Shown one piece after another: positions 7,015-15,263 of a stretch of 16,202 nucleotides of DNA; within the stretch, counting starts at the first letter, position 1; the number at the start of each line of letters is the position of its first letter. Source of the stretch: Clostridiales bacterium (GTDB lineage Bacteria; Bacillota; Clostridia; Oscillospirales; Butyricicoccaceae). Both the position numbers and the translations under genes were made by a program. Location: assembly GCA_026419635.1 (NCBI GenBank), contig JANZZB010000019.1, forward strand, positions 1 through 16,202, in the 5' to 3' direction. The notes beneath the pieces are model-generated. The model did no database searches, was not told the origin of the DNA, and saw only the letters and a list, made by a program, of their open reading frames with translations.

Positions 7015-7506
7015 TTAAATTTGATTATTAAAATATTCGCTTTTCTTCTTTAGTTCTTGAAATCCAAGCTGCCTGTGTGCCTCGTAAACCACAACAGCAA
7101 CCGAATTGGATAGATTCAGGCTCCTTGACCCCTCTGCCATCGGAATCCTGACACAACTTTCCATGTTGTTCGTAAGCAGACTCTCCGGAAGTCCCGCGGT
7201 TTCCTTTCCAAACAGGATATAATCATTATCCTGAAAAGAATAATCACAATATGTATATTTCGCCTTTGTAGTTGAATATACAAATCTTCCGCCTTTATTG
7301 ATACAAAAAAACTCCTCAAGGTTTTCATAAACGCGAACAGATAATAAATGCCAGTAGTCCAGTCCCGAACGTTTCATTTTTTTATCGTCCAGTTCAAACC
7401 CCAGCGGTTTTATAAGATGAAGCCGCGAGTTTGTCGCGGCACAAGTTCTTGCGATATTGCCGGTATTTTGCGGTATTTCCGGTTCTACCAATACGATATT
7501 AAGCAT
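7015..7506 (-). CDS. trmL: tRNA (cytidine/uridine-34-2'-O)-methyltransferase, TrmL-like SPOUT enzyme
   Basis: SPOUT-family enzyme predicted to 2'-O-methylate the wobble base of tRNA-Leu isoacceptors using S-adenosylmethionine. The 163-residue protein is a minimal SPOUT domain. Motif 1 is PEIPQNTGNIARTC (9-22), motif 2 is FGKETAGLP (99-107), and motif 3 is IPMAEGSRSLNLSNSVAVVVYEA (121-143), which forms the knotted cofactor site. I start at ATG 7506 because GGAG lies 10 bases upstream. A longer frame from 7587 has no ribosome binding site and adds 27 residues not seen in the family. It is followed by degV after 30 bases, and separated by 101 bases from the upstream DUF4340 gene. In that gap I see only a weak promoter-like pair. 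Confidence 0.93.
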   Translation of the reverse strand: MLNIVLVEPEIPQNTGNIARTCAATNSRLHLIKPLGFELDDKKMKRSGLDYWHLLSVRVYENLEEFFCINKGGRFVYSTTKAKYTYCDYSFQDNDYILFGKETAGLPESLLTNNMESCVRIPMAEGSRSLNLSNSVAVVVYEAHRQLGFQELKKKSEYFNNQI

Positions 7507-7607
7507 AAAAAGCCAACTCCAAAAATTATGGCTTCGCTGCCCAAACGAAAAATACTCCATTCGGACAGCGGCCAGAATTTGTTTCATATAAAAGAGAGTG
7601 TTTATTC

Positions 7608-8609
7608 TTATGATTCTGCTAATTTCTTGAGGTCTAACGATAAGATTTTATCAACTGAGTCTGCTGACATTTCCGAGACCGAAGAAGTTCCCTCTCGCAT
7701 AATAAAGTAGCCAGAGTAGCTGGGTGTGCGATCTCCAATCAAAATTTTGTACTCTCCGTCATTTGTCGTTACAACCAACTGCGCGGCATCACTCGTCAAA
7801 CCGTAACCCCTCATATTGTCGGGATTGTCCGCTCGAACGGTTGTATCGCTATATATGCGTGAGATTGGATACAACAAATTGGACTGTAAATATTCTTCGT
7901 CAACCTGCGCTTCCGACGGTTTTGTCATATGAAACTGCGACACCGTTTTACCTTTTAACGCATCTTTTTCTTGCTGAGTATATTTTTTGATTTCATAAAT
8001 TTCTTTGCCGTTTTTTATTAATTTAACCGAGTTGATCACATCAGCGGGGCTGTCCCATCCAGGAATAATATCTGGTTCTCTGAAAAAGTACATGTTATTT
8101 GTAAAAGTCTTGCCGAAGTCCGGGTCGGACAGGTAAACGGTATTTCCGTTTATTGTTATATAGAAACCGTCTCCGATCGGGGACGCATTTCCTATTCTGA
8201 TTTCATCGGTTGTTCCGTCTTTATATTTTGCTTTAACTGTTGATTTTGGAACTTTTAATCCGTATATGGAAAGATCAGTTGGATTTTCATCTACAACTTT
8301 TTCCGGATCGATCTTTGATATCTTTGAAAAGACGGATTTTATTGCCTGCTGCCGATACTGGAATCCCGGAGCGTAATTTGCTATCTGATAAGTCCGGTTG
8401 GGGACATTTCCTTCTGCCTTTAGGGTATATTCCTTCTCTCCCCATACAGATAGCGTAACAGAATCCAAATCATCTTGATTACGATTAACGACGGCGGTTT
8501 TCTGTTTTGCGGCTTCTTCTTTTAATATAAAATGATTGAGCGCAAAATAACCCGATGACAAAACAATAACCGCCGCGAGCGCAATGATGATCTGCTTTTC
8601 TTTTTTCAT
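7608..8609 (-). CDS. DUF4340 domain protein of a Gld-like ABC cassette
   Basis: A 333-residue protein with one N-terminal membrane segment (about residues 7-28) after a short Lys-rich start, so most of it should lie outside the cytoplasmic membrane. The rest is beta-rich with repeated short sandwich-like strands. Segments such as YGLKVPKSTVKAKYKDGTTDEIRIG, and IGDRTPSYSGYFIMREG near the C-terminus, resemble DUF4340. Its ATG overlaps the stop of the GldG-like gene by one base (TAATG), which indicates translational coupling. DUF4340 proteins commonly accompany GldG-type auxiliary proteins, but their biochemical role is not known. I assign no activity. No terminator is visible after the stop. 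Confidence 0.85.
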   Translation of the reverse strand: MKKEKQIIIALAAVIVLSSGYFALNHFILKEEAAKQKTAVVNRNQDDLDSVTLSVWGEKEYTLKAEGNVPNRTYQIANYAPGFQYRQQAIKSVFSKISKIDPEKVVDENPTDLSIYGLKVPKSTVKAKYKDGTTDEIRIGNASPIGDGFYITINGNTVYLSDPDFGKTFTNNMYFFREPDIIPGWDSPADVINSVKLIKNGKEIYEIKKYTQQEKDALKGKTVSQFHMTKPSEAQVDEEYLQSNLLYPISRIYSDTTVRADNPDNMRGYGLTSDAAQLVVTTNDGEYKILIGDRTPSYSGYFIMREGTSSVSEMSADSVDKILSLDLKKLAES

Positions 8610-10057
8610 TACAGGTTTCTCCTTTTACGCCACTGGTAAATACCCAAGGCAATAACAGACAACGGCAACAAGATTACAAGTAATAAAAATATGACTGACG
8701 GCGCGGAACCGGTAATATTGATATGGGATGAAACAAGATTTTTAGGGGTAATTTGAATCGTATCGGAACGTTCGTCCAGATAGCCGAAAGAATAAGTCAA
8801 TAAATATGAATTTAATATATTTGTATAGCTTAGGATATTATCCTCCATCATCAAAGGCGATGATAAAAACAGTATCCTGGTGTTTTTCGTCTCGTTTGAA
8901 ACGGTGTTGGTTTTTTGCGAAAGAAGGCCGACAATAAATTGTCCGCTTTTGTCACCGGCAGCTTTATCATACGAATCGTTTGTCACTCCGTCTTTGTAAG
9001 CTTTTCCGTAAGCAGACTGCCCGGTGACAAGAATCGGCGTATTTGTGATTCCGGCTGTTTTATTTTCGTTAAATAAAAGATTTATTTGCCTTGCAGAAGG
9101 TGTGATTACCAGCATATCCGCCTTGTCTGTAAGCGATTGCGTCATCTCTGTTTGAGCAAGGTACGGCGCAATTTGGAGCGGATGGGATATTGTGCGTTTC
9201 GGGTCAAAAACGGTAACCTTGGGGAACGTCACTCCATACTCTTTGAAATAGTTTTCCAGATTTGGAAGTGTAGGCGAATCTGTTCCATAAAACACCATCA
9301 TGTCGCCGCCGCTTTTTAAATAGGCATCAAGCCGTTTGACTTCTTCTGCTCTATAATCCGCTTTCGGCGCAGCAATAATGATAAGAGATACGTCCTTTGG
9401 AACATTTTCAGTGGCAAGATTAATATTATCAACTGTATAGTTCGACTGTTTTAAAAGCGATACAAACGTTTCAGACACGGCCTCGTTGTGTCCGGTTACA
9501 ACGAGCGTTTTCGGCAGTACATCCTTCGTCACAAGATCGATTGCGGATGTAATCTTTTGCTCAGCAATAAAGCCGGAAGCAACACTTTCACCTGTTTGCT
9601 CGTTTACACTTATTTGATATAACGACTCCACATTTGTTGACGTACGGCGCTTGCTGCTTTCAACAATGATCGAATTCTGGGCAAGATTTCCCAGATCCGG
9701 ATATTGGCTTGTAATGGCCGGATTTTTATAAATATCGATATATTTTATTTTCAGGTTGCCATTCGATGATGCCTGATACCGGTCTAAAATGTCTTTAACC
9801 ATCATAGTGGTTGACCCGGTGGCAAAATCCTTCTCATTACTAAGAACGGTAATGGTTACCGGAATTTTTATCTCTTTTAGTATCTTTGTTGTTTCCTTAG
9901 AGATATTATAAATCTTATTTTTTGTCATATCGTATTTCAACGAATAATGATCAGCTAGAATTCCAACAATCATATTTATAAAGATTGCTGCCGCAACCAC
10001 AAGTACGGTAAAAACAATCGACATGGAACCGCGTTTCATTCGGTTAGAAATATTCAT
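8609..10057 (-). CDS. GldG-type ABC transport auxiliary protein
   Basis: Resembles the ABC-transporter auxiliary family (GldG / ABC_transp_aux). It has an N-terminal membrane helix at about residues 13-35 (IVFTVLVVAAAIFINMIVG) and a long extracytoplasmic region. That region begins with the characteristic DMTKNKIYNISKETTKILKEIK and contains a Rossmann-like glutamine-amidotransferase-type fold (KTLVVTGHNEA; YLKSGGDMMVFYG). A C-terminal helix (about 455-476) is followed by a positive tail. I prefer ATG 10057 (482 residues), with GAGG 11 bases upstream; an in-frame GTG at 10069 would add four residues. It lies just after the permease and is coupled to the DUF4340 gene. In Bacteroidetes GldF/GldG support gliding; here the role is unknown. 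Confidence 0.85.
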   Translation of the reverse strand: MNISNRMKRGSMSIVFTVLVVAAAIFINMIVGILADHYSLKYDMTKNKIYNISKETTKILKEIKIPVTITVLSNEKDFATGSTTMMVKDILDRYQASSNGNLKIKYIDIYKNPAITSQYPDLGNLAQNSIIVESSKRRTSTNVESLYQISVNEQTGESVASGFIAEQKITSAIDLVTKDVLPKTLVVTGHNEAVSETFVSLLKQSNYTVDNINLATENVPKDVSLIIIAAPKADYRAEEVKRLDAYLKSGGDMMVFYGTDSPTLPNLENYFKEYGVTFPKVTVFDPKRTISHPLQIAPYLAQTEMTQSLTDKADMLVITPSARQINLLFNENKTAGITNTPILVTGQSAYGKAYKDGVTNDSYDKAAGDKSGQFIVGLLSQKTNTVSNETKNTRILFLSSPLMMEDNILSYTNILNSYLLTYSFGYLDERSDTIQITPKNLVSSHINITGSAPSVIFLLLVILLPLSVIALGIYQWRKRRNL

Positions 10058-10074
10058 CACCTTAAACACCTCGC

Positions 10075-10779
10075 TTACGACCAGCGTTTCTTTTCAAGCA
10101 CCCTTGAGGTGAGGAAAAGAAAAACGATGGAGACTGTCAGGTAGTAAACTATATTTTGAAGCGAAAACAACCCTCTTGTGAAATCTTGATATCTGGTAAA
10201 AAGAGAAATCCAGTCAAACAGGGTTTTTGCCCATATGATTGATGTGGACTGTGATATCAATCCCATAATATAAAGCAGCAAAAATATAGCAAAGCTTAAA
10301 AAAGCAGATACAATTTGGTTTTCTGTTAATGAGGATATAAATAGCCCGATTGAAATAAAAGAGGCTGCCGCAAAAATAATCGCTACATAATTGCCAATAA
10401 TATTGGCAAAGTCAGGGGCTCCGAAAGCTGTAATAATGACCGGCCAGAAAAGCGTTCCGGCTAAAATGATGCCAAACATGCTGAGCGCAGCCAAAAACTT
10501 TCCAAGAACAACCGCATTTACAGAAACCGGTGAAGTTAAAATCAGCTGGTCCGTTTTCATTTTATATTCTTCAGAAAACAACTTCATTGTAATCAAAGGC
10601 ATGATAAACATAAGAACGACCATAATGACACTGAAAAGCGGAGATAAGTCTGCATAGGCCATATCAATATTGTAGAGCTTAAAGAAAAAGTTCATCACAA
10701 ACAAAAATCCGCCAATCAGAATATATCCGATAGGGGAAATAAAAAAAGATTTGAAATCGCGTTTAAATATTGCAATCAT
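10075..10779 (-). CDS. ABC-2 type permease (GldF-like)
   Basis: Integral membrane subunit of the ABC system: 234 residues with about six membrane helices (near 17-33, 46-65, 95-117, 128-150, 157-175 and 208-226). The cytoplasmic segment MKLFSEEYKMKTDQLILTSPVS (65-86) is the conserved coupling region typical of the GldF/NosY-like ABC-2 permeases. Its ATG overlaps the stop of the ATPase gene (ATGA, 4 bases), and the ATPase gene ends in a purine-rich GGAGAGGAGG that serves as its ribosome binding site. The substrate cannot be read from sequence. With the ATPase and the GldG and DUF4340 proteins it forms one membrane complex by inference. Confidence 0.9.
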   Translation of the reverse strand: MIAIFKRDFKSFFISPIGYILIGGFLFVMNFFFKLYNIDMAYADLSPLFSVIMVVLMFIMPLITMKLFSEEYKMKTDQLILTSPVSVNAVVLGKFLAALSMFGIILAGTLFWPVIITAFGAPDFANIIGNYVAIIFAAASFISIGLFISSLTENQIVSAFLSFAIFLLLYIMGLISQSTSIIWAKTLFDWISLFTRYQDFTRGLFSLQNIVYYLTVSIVFLFLTSRVLEKKRWS

Positions 10780-11765
10780 CCGACTTCCTCCTCTCCGTTT
10801 GACAGATCCGGATTGTTTTCCACATCCTCCGAAACTTCTTCTGTTGTCAGTTTTAAGAAGATATCTTCCAGACTTAAGTCAAGCGGCTTCATCAATAAAA
10901 TCGGCAAATTCTTTTCAGAAAGTTTTTGGGAAATTGCCTTTCGGACGTCTTCATTCTGTTTCACTTCAATTATATAATCAAATGCTCCGGGTTCCTTTTC
11001 TTCCAGTGCTTCAGCGTTCTTTATGCCCTCTATGGCAGAAAGCGCCGCTAAGACATCGTCGGACTCACCAAGTATGCGTAGTGCCAGCCTGTGTCCGTTT
11101 GAAAGGGTAGATGAAAGATTCTCCGGTGTATCGTCCGCAACGATCTGACCGTTGTTGATCACAAGTACACGTTCACAGATCGCTTGTATTTCCGGAAGGA
11201 TATGACTTGACAAGATAACCGTACGGCTTTTTCCAAGATCTTTGATCATATTACGGATATCGATAATTTGCTTCGGGTCCAGTCCAACGGTAGGCTCATC
11301 CAAAATTAAAACATCAGGATTCCCGATTAAAGCTTGTGCAAGTCCTACACGCTGTTTATAACCTTTGGAAAGATTCTTAATGATGCGATGTGAAACATTA
11401 TCAATTCCAACCATTTCACATACTTCATTAAGGTGCTCTTCCCTGGGAGCTTTCGCCCCTTTTAACTCGTAGACAAAGTTAAGGTACTCCATAACCGTCA
11501 TGTCCAAATACAGCGGCGGTTGTTCCGGAAGATAACCTATCCGCCGGCGCACATCCATAGGTTCGTCAAGCACGTTTAATCCATCAACCAGTATCGTGCC
11601 CTCGCTAGCCGAGAGATATCCCGTAATGATGTTCATTGTCGTTGATTTACCCGCACCGTTCGGACCTAAGAAACCGACAACTTCTCCGTCTTTGATTGTA
11701 AAGCTGATTTTATCAACGGCACGTTTTTGTCCATATTGTTTCACTAATCCGTTTACTTCTATCAT
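10776..11765 (-). CDS. ABC transporter ATP-binding protein (GldA-like)
   Basis: ATPase of the ABC cassette, 329 residues. Walker A is GPNGAGKST (34-42), the Q-loop is Gln82, the signature is LSKGYKQR (132-139, the variant common in ABC-2 exporters), Walker B is VLILDEP (152-158), the D-loop follows, and the switch is His188 (SSH). A C-terminal extension of about 100 residues (RLALRILGESDD onward) is the accessory domain common in this subfamily and ends in an acidic tail. I start at ATG 11765: AGGAAGGG lies 8 bases upstream, and MIEVNGLVKQYG is the normal N-terminus. The longer frame from 11834 adds 23 unrelated residues. The 150 bases upstream hold no promoter I can defend. Confidence 0.93.
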   Translation of the reverse strand: MIEVNGLVKQYGQKRAVDKISFTIKDGEVVGFLGPNGAGKSTTMNIITGYLSASEGTILVDGLNVLDEPMDVRRRIGYLPEQPPLYLDMTVMEYLNFVYELKGAKAPREEHLNEVCEMVGIDNVSHRIIKNLSKGYKQRVGLAQALIGNPDVLILDEPTVGLDPKQIIDIRNMIKDLGKSRTVILSSHILPEIQAICERVLVINNGQIVADDTPENLSSTLSNGHRLALRILGESDDVLAALSAIEGIKNAEALEEKEPGAFDYIIEVKQNEDVRKAISQKLSEKNLPILLMKPLDLSLEDIFLKLTTEEVSEDVENNPDLSNGEEEVG

Positions 11766-11915
11766 GTTTCGCACCCTTCCTCCACGCGATAGACTCCAAA
11801 TACTCTCCGGACCGATCCCGCGCGGCAGATCCACCCGATTTCCCTATCACACCCAAATACCTGAGCATTGAAAAATATTTTAACACAGCCTGGAAAAAAG
11901 GATGTTACGGAAGTG

Positions 11916-13706
11916 TTAATTTATCTTTTCGAGAATTTCAACTTTAATGCATAATTCCTTTAACTGTTTGTCATCCACTTCATCTGGGCAGCTGGTCATC
12001 AGTTCAGAAGCATTCTGCACTTTTGGGAAAGCGATGACGTCGCGAATGGAATCACGGTTTGATAACAACATACATAAACGATCAAGACCATAAGCAAGTC
12101 CGCCATGCGGCGGTGCTCCGTATTTAAAGGCTTCCAGCAGATGTCCGAAACGATTTTTTGCTTCCTCTTCGGAGAAGCCCAAAGCACCGAAAACTTCCGT
12201 CTGGAGATCTCTGTCATGAATTCTTATGGAACCGCCGCCAAGCTCGGTTCCGTTTAAGACAATATCATAAGCTTTCGAACGGACACGACCCGGATCGGTT
12301 TTTAACAGTTCGATATCCTCGTCATTCGGAGCCGTAAACGGGTGATGGATCGCAACGTAACGGTGTTCTTCTTCGTTGTATTCAAGGAGCGGGAATTCCG
12401 TTACCCATAACAATTTATAATCGCCTTGTTTTATAAGTCCCAGCCGTTTCGCGATTTCACACCGGAGGCTTCCAAGCGCGGTAAGAGCTGTCAGTTCGTC
12501 GTTGTCTCCAATAATCAAAATGAGATCACCGTTTTCAGCTCCTGCTCTGTTTACGATTGCAGTTATTTCATCCGGAGTCATAAATTTCGCAAAGCTGGAT
12601 GTGGTTTCTTCTGCCATCCGGTACCACGCAAGACCCTTTGCCCTATATGTCTTGACAAATTCAGATAGAGCGTCTATTTCTTTTCGCGTAAATTTAGATG
12701 CTCCGCCCGGAACGGTGATAAGCCGTACAGTGCCACAAGCTTCCACGGCTCCTGAAAAAACTTTAAATCCGCAGTTTTTAACAATGTCGGATATATCCTT
12801 GATTTCCAGTCCAAATCGCAGATCGGGCTTGTCCGACCCGAACCGGTCCATTGCTTCCCTCCATGTAAGACGAGGTAACGGAAGCTCTATTTCCATCGAA
12901 AGAATCTCTTTAAAAACATACTTCAAAAATCCTTCATTAACAGCAATCACGTCGTCTACGTCAACAAAAGACATCTCCAGGTCGATCTGCGTAAATTCCG
13001 GCTGCCTGTCGGCACGCAGATCTTCATCACGAAAACATCGGACAACCTGCATATAACGGTCGACACCGGCGATCATTAAAATTTGTTTGTATTGCTGAGG
13101 GGATTGTGGCAATGCATAAAATTTTCCCGGATGTACGCGGCTCGGAACAAGATAATCCCTTGCGCCCTCCGGTGTGGACTTCGTGAGCATAGGCGTTTCG
13201 ATTTCAAGAAATCCCTGTTGATCAAAATAATTTCTGGCAGCCTGTGTAATCTTATGACGGAGTTTTAAAGAATCCTGCAAAGAAGTACGTCGAAGATCCA
13301 AATATCTATATTTCAGCCTCAGTTGATCGTTTACGTCTATTTCATCACTGATTTCAAAGGGCGGTGTTTCCGATTTTGTCAGAATCGTAAGTCCATCAGC
13401 CAATATTTCAATCGTTCCGGTTGGTATTTTGGGGTTTTTTGCTGCACGCTCACGTACCGTTCCGGTTATTCTTAGCACATATTCCGCTCGTACGGTAAAA
13501 GCGATCTGGAATAATTCTTTATGAATCGATTCGTCAAATACACACTGGATTATTCCTTCCCTGTCGCGCAAATCAACAAAAATAAGGCCACCCAGATCGC
13601 GCATTTTGGAAACCCATCCACATAAGACGACTTCCCTTCCTTTATCTTTTTCACCTAACGTTCCGCAATAGTCTGTGCGCCCATATTTTTGATTACTGTT
13701 TGTCAT
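11916..13706 (-). CDS. aspS: aspartyl-tRNA synthetase
   Basis: Class II synthetase that charges tRNA-Asp, 596 residues, the bacterial type. An N-terminal OB-fold anticodon domain (about 1-110, with GWVSKMRDLGGLIFVDLRDREG) leads to motif 1 with the flipping loop STPEGARDYLVP (177-188). Motif 2 is FRDEDLRADRQPEFTQID (225-242), followed by the bacterial GAD insertion domain (about 290-420), and motif 3 is in GGLAYGLDRL (from 535). The ATG has GAGGG six bases upstream. It is 29 bases after hisS, a pairing common in Firmicutes, and is probably co-transcribed. Whether it is discriminating or also charges tRNA-Asn cannot be decided here; no gatCAB is in the window. A weak 7-bp inverted repeat with a 26-base loop overlaps its stop. 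Confidence 0.97.
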   Translation of the reverse strand: MTNSNQKYGRTDYCGTLGEKDKGREVVLCGWVSKMRDLGGLIFVDLRDREGIIQCVFDESIHKELFQIAFTVRAEYVLRITGTVRERAAKNPKIPTGTIEILADGLTILTKSETPPFEISDEIDVNDQLRLKYRYLDLRRTSLQDSLKLRHKITQAARNYFDQQGFLEIETPMLTKSTPEGARDYLVPSRVHPGKFYALPQSPQQYKQILMIAGVDRYMQVVRCFRDEDLRADRQPEFTQIDLEMSFVDVDDVIAVNEGFLKYVFKEILSMEIELPLPRLTWREAMDRFGSDKPDLRFGLEIKDISDIVKNCGFKVFSGAVEACGTVRLITVPGGASKFTRKEIDALSEFVKTYRAKGLAWYRMAEETTSSFAKFMTPDEITAIVNRAGAENGDLILIIGDNDELTALTALGSLRCEIAKRLGLIKQGDYKLLWVTEFPLLEYNEEEHRYVAIHHPFTAPNDEDIELLKTDPGRVRSKAYDIVLNGTELGGGSIRIHDRDLQTEVFGALGFSEEEAKNRFGHLLEAFKYGAPPHGGLAYGLDRLCMLLSNRDSIRDVIAFPKVQNASELMTSCPDEVDDKQLKELCIKVEILEKIN

Positions 13707-13735
13707 ATTATTCCCTCATTATACAAATAGTTATG

Positions 13736-15007
13736 CTAGATATGACCTTTAACCACTCTTGTAATGCTGTCAACAGTGATATTCGCATTTACAGCTCGGC
13801 TTGAACTCATATCTTCTATTTTACCGATCCCGCTTTCAAGTTCATCTTCGCCAATAACCAGTTTATATTTAGCGCCCAGCCGGTCTGCATGTCTTATTTG
13901 CAGTTTTACTCCGCGCGAGCACAGATCATATTCGGCAGAAACGCCGTTTAATCGAAGCTCATGGCATAATTTCCGGGCAGCCTGCTGCGCCCCTGGGCCG
14001 ATTGCCGCAATAAAGATATCCGGAGCCGGAGGATCGGGCATTTTTGCATTCGACGCTTCCATCGTTAAAAGAAGACGTTCCAGTCCGCATCCAAAACCAA
14101 GCGCCGGCGTTTTGGGGCCTCCCAGCGATTCAACCAGATTGTCATAGCGCCCACCACCGCAAACCGTTCCCTGCGCGCCGATCGCGTCGGTTACAAATTC
14201 AAAAACCGTCCGGTTATAATAGTCAAGACCTCTGACAATCGTCGGGTCAACTTCAAATTTCACACGAAGGTCAATCAAACAGTTCAGCACGCTCTCAAAA
14301 TGCTTTGTGCAATCATCACATAAATAATCGATTGTTTTCGGTGCGTTTTTTGCTATGGCTGCGCAAATCGGACTTTTGCAATCAAGTATTCGCATCGGAT
14401 TCTTATCGAGTCTTTCAAGGCAAGTTGGGCAAAGATCGCTCTTTCTGGATTCAAAATAATTCTTCAAGGCTTCCTGATAACGTTTACGGCACTGAGGACA
14501 TCCGAGTGAATTCAGCCGCGCCGTTATTCCGCTGACACCCAGCTTTTTTAAAAACGTATCCGCGACCGCAATGACTTCCGCGTCCGCTTCCGGTTCCGCT
14601 GTTCCAAAGCATTCAATCCCAAATTGATGGTGTTCTCTGAGTCTTCCCGCCTGCGGTTTTTCGTAGCGAAAATTCGGAACGATATAATACGTCTTAAACG
14701 GCAGATTGCCGGCATACAGCGAGTTTTCTATGAATGCCCTTACAACAGATGCCGTTCCTTCCGGACGAAGGGTTACGGATCGGTTCGATTTATCCAAAAA
14801 CGTATACATCTCTTTTTGTACGACGTCGGTCGTGTCACCGATACCTCGAAGAAACAGTTCTGTCCTTTCAAATGTCGGTACCCTGATCTCCCGGTACCCG
14901 AATCGTTTTGCCACGTCCCTGAGTACGCTCTCCACATATTGCCATTTATAGGAATGTTCCGGTGTTATATCCGCCGTACCTTTTAACTTTTGTATTTTCT
15001 CCGCCAT
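13736..15007 (-). CDS. hisS: histidyl-tRNA synthetase
   Basis: Class II synthetase for tRNA-His, 423 residues. Motif 1 lies around FGYREIRVPTFE (36-47), motif 2 is FRYEKPQAGRLREHHQFG (113-130), the histidine-specific RGLDYYNRTVFE covers 259-270 with Arg259, and motif 3 is ALGFGCGLERL (302-312). The C-terminal anticodon domain follows. The insertion domain carries eight cysteines in pairs (170/173, 193/196, 210/215, 230/233), which looks like a metal-binding fold. I start at ATG 15007 because AAAGGAG lies seven bases upstream; an in-frame TTG at 15013 would add two residues and crowd that site. aspS follows by 29 bases. A terminator-like hairpin in its leader suggests attenuation. Confidence 0.97.
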   Translation of the reverse strand: MAEKIQKLKGTADITPEHSYKWQYVESVLRDVAKRFGYREIRVPTFERTELFLRGIGDTTDVVQKEMYTFLDKSNRSVTLRPEGTASVVRAFIENSLYAGNLPFKTYYIVPNFRYEKPQAGRLREHHQFGIECFGTAEPEADAEVIAVADTFLKKLGVSGITARLNSLGCPQCRKRYQEALKNYFESRKSDLCPTCLERLDKNPMRILDCKSPICAAIAKNAPKTIDYLCDDCTKHFESVLNCLIDLRVKFEVDPTIVRGLDYYNRTVFEFVTDAIGAQGTVCGGGRYDNLVESLGGPKTPALGFGCGLERLLLTMEASNAKMPDPPAPDIFIAAIGPGAQQAARKLCHELRLNGVSAEYDLCSRGVKLQIRHADRLGAKYKLVIGEDELESGIGKIEDMSSSRAVNANITVDSITRVVKGHI

Positions 15008-15042
15008 AAACAAACTCCTTTCGTAAAGCCGCCTTATTGCAT

Positions 15043-15086
15043 AATGAAAATAAAATGCCCCGCTTCCTTATGAGACGAAGCGAGGC
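15043..15086 (-). terminator. intrinsic terminator or attenuator in the hisS leader
   Basis: On the minus strand GCCTCGCTTC (15086-15077) pairs with GAAGCGGGGC (15066-15057) with one T/G wobble and a ten-base loop, followed by ATTTTATTTTC. It ends about 40 bases before the hisS ATG. There is too little room for a new promoter after it, so hisS transcription must pass through it. It could terminate mgsA transcripts, regulate hisS, or both. Confidence 0.75.
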
Positions 15087-15105
15087 AAGACAATGCGACG
15101 CGGAC

Positions 15106-15197
15106 GCTAAGCGGTTTTAATGACATCATAAACGCATACCAAGATTTCAATTTACATATACGAAAAATCAATCTTTAACGAATCTTTTCCGCTTAAC
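15106..15197 (-). promoter_or_regulatory. hisS: structured hisS leader domain upstream of the attenuator
   Basis: In the minus-strand RNA, GUUAAGCGG (15197-15189) and CCGCUUAGC (15114-15106) pair over nine positions with one G/U, closing a domain of about 90 nt. Flanking GACGC and GCGTC, and internal AAGATT and AATCTT, add possible pairs. CCGCUU can alternatively pair with AAGCGG in the 3' arm of the downstream terminator. I could not find the T-box sequence (AGGGTGGNACCGCG) expected in many Firmicute synthetase leaders. Confidence 0.5.
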
Positions 15198-15222
15198 CAT
15201 ATCATATGCGTCAAAAAAAGAA

Positions 15223-15250
15223 ATTATAAAGTGTGCCTCATCAAATTGAA
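15223..15250 (-). promoter_or_regulatory. candidate hisS promoter
   Basis: TATAAT (15228-15223) on the minus strand lies 35 bases after the mgsA stop; the best -35 is TTCAAT (15250-15245), spacer 16, matching only three of six consensus bases. Transcription would start near 15216, just before the structured leader. The -35 is poor, so this is tentative. Confidence 0.4.
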
Positions 15251-15263
15251 TATAACTTCATAA

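Noticed and set aside
7507..7587. Longer N-terminus for the TrmL-like enzyme
   Set aside because: There is no ribosome binding site, the extra 27 residues are not family-like, and ATG 7506 has a good GGAG.
11766..11834. Longer N-terminus for the ABC ATPase
   Set aside because: The extra 23 residues are not conserved-looking, and the ATG at 11765 has a clear ribosome binding site and the canonical N-terminus.
11880..11919. Terminator after aspS (TTAACAC / GTGTTAA)
   Set aside because: Only 7 AT-rich base pairs with a 26-base loop and overlap with the stop codon; too weak to call.
12502..13056. 184-residue plus-strand frame inside aspS
   Set aside because: Shadow of the aspS codon pattern: Ser/Ile-rich antisense composition and no ribosome binding site. 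The minus-strand gene is certain. The same applies to the 169-residue frame in pgk and others opposite known genes.
15145..15215. Leader peptide for hisS (ATG ATA TGG... 17 codons)
   Set aside because: It has no ribosome binding site and no histidine codons, so classical histidine-codon attenuation is not supported.
15007..15263. T-box riboswitch upstream of hisS
   Set aside because: I searched the leader by eye for the AGGGTGGNACCGCG core and a specifier loop and found neither; only the terminator and some ACCGC/GCGTC wording resemble one.
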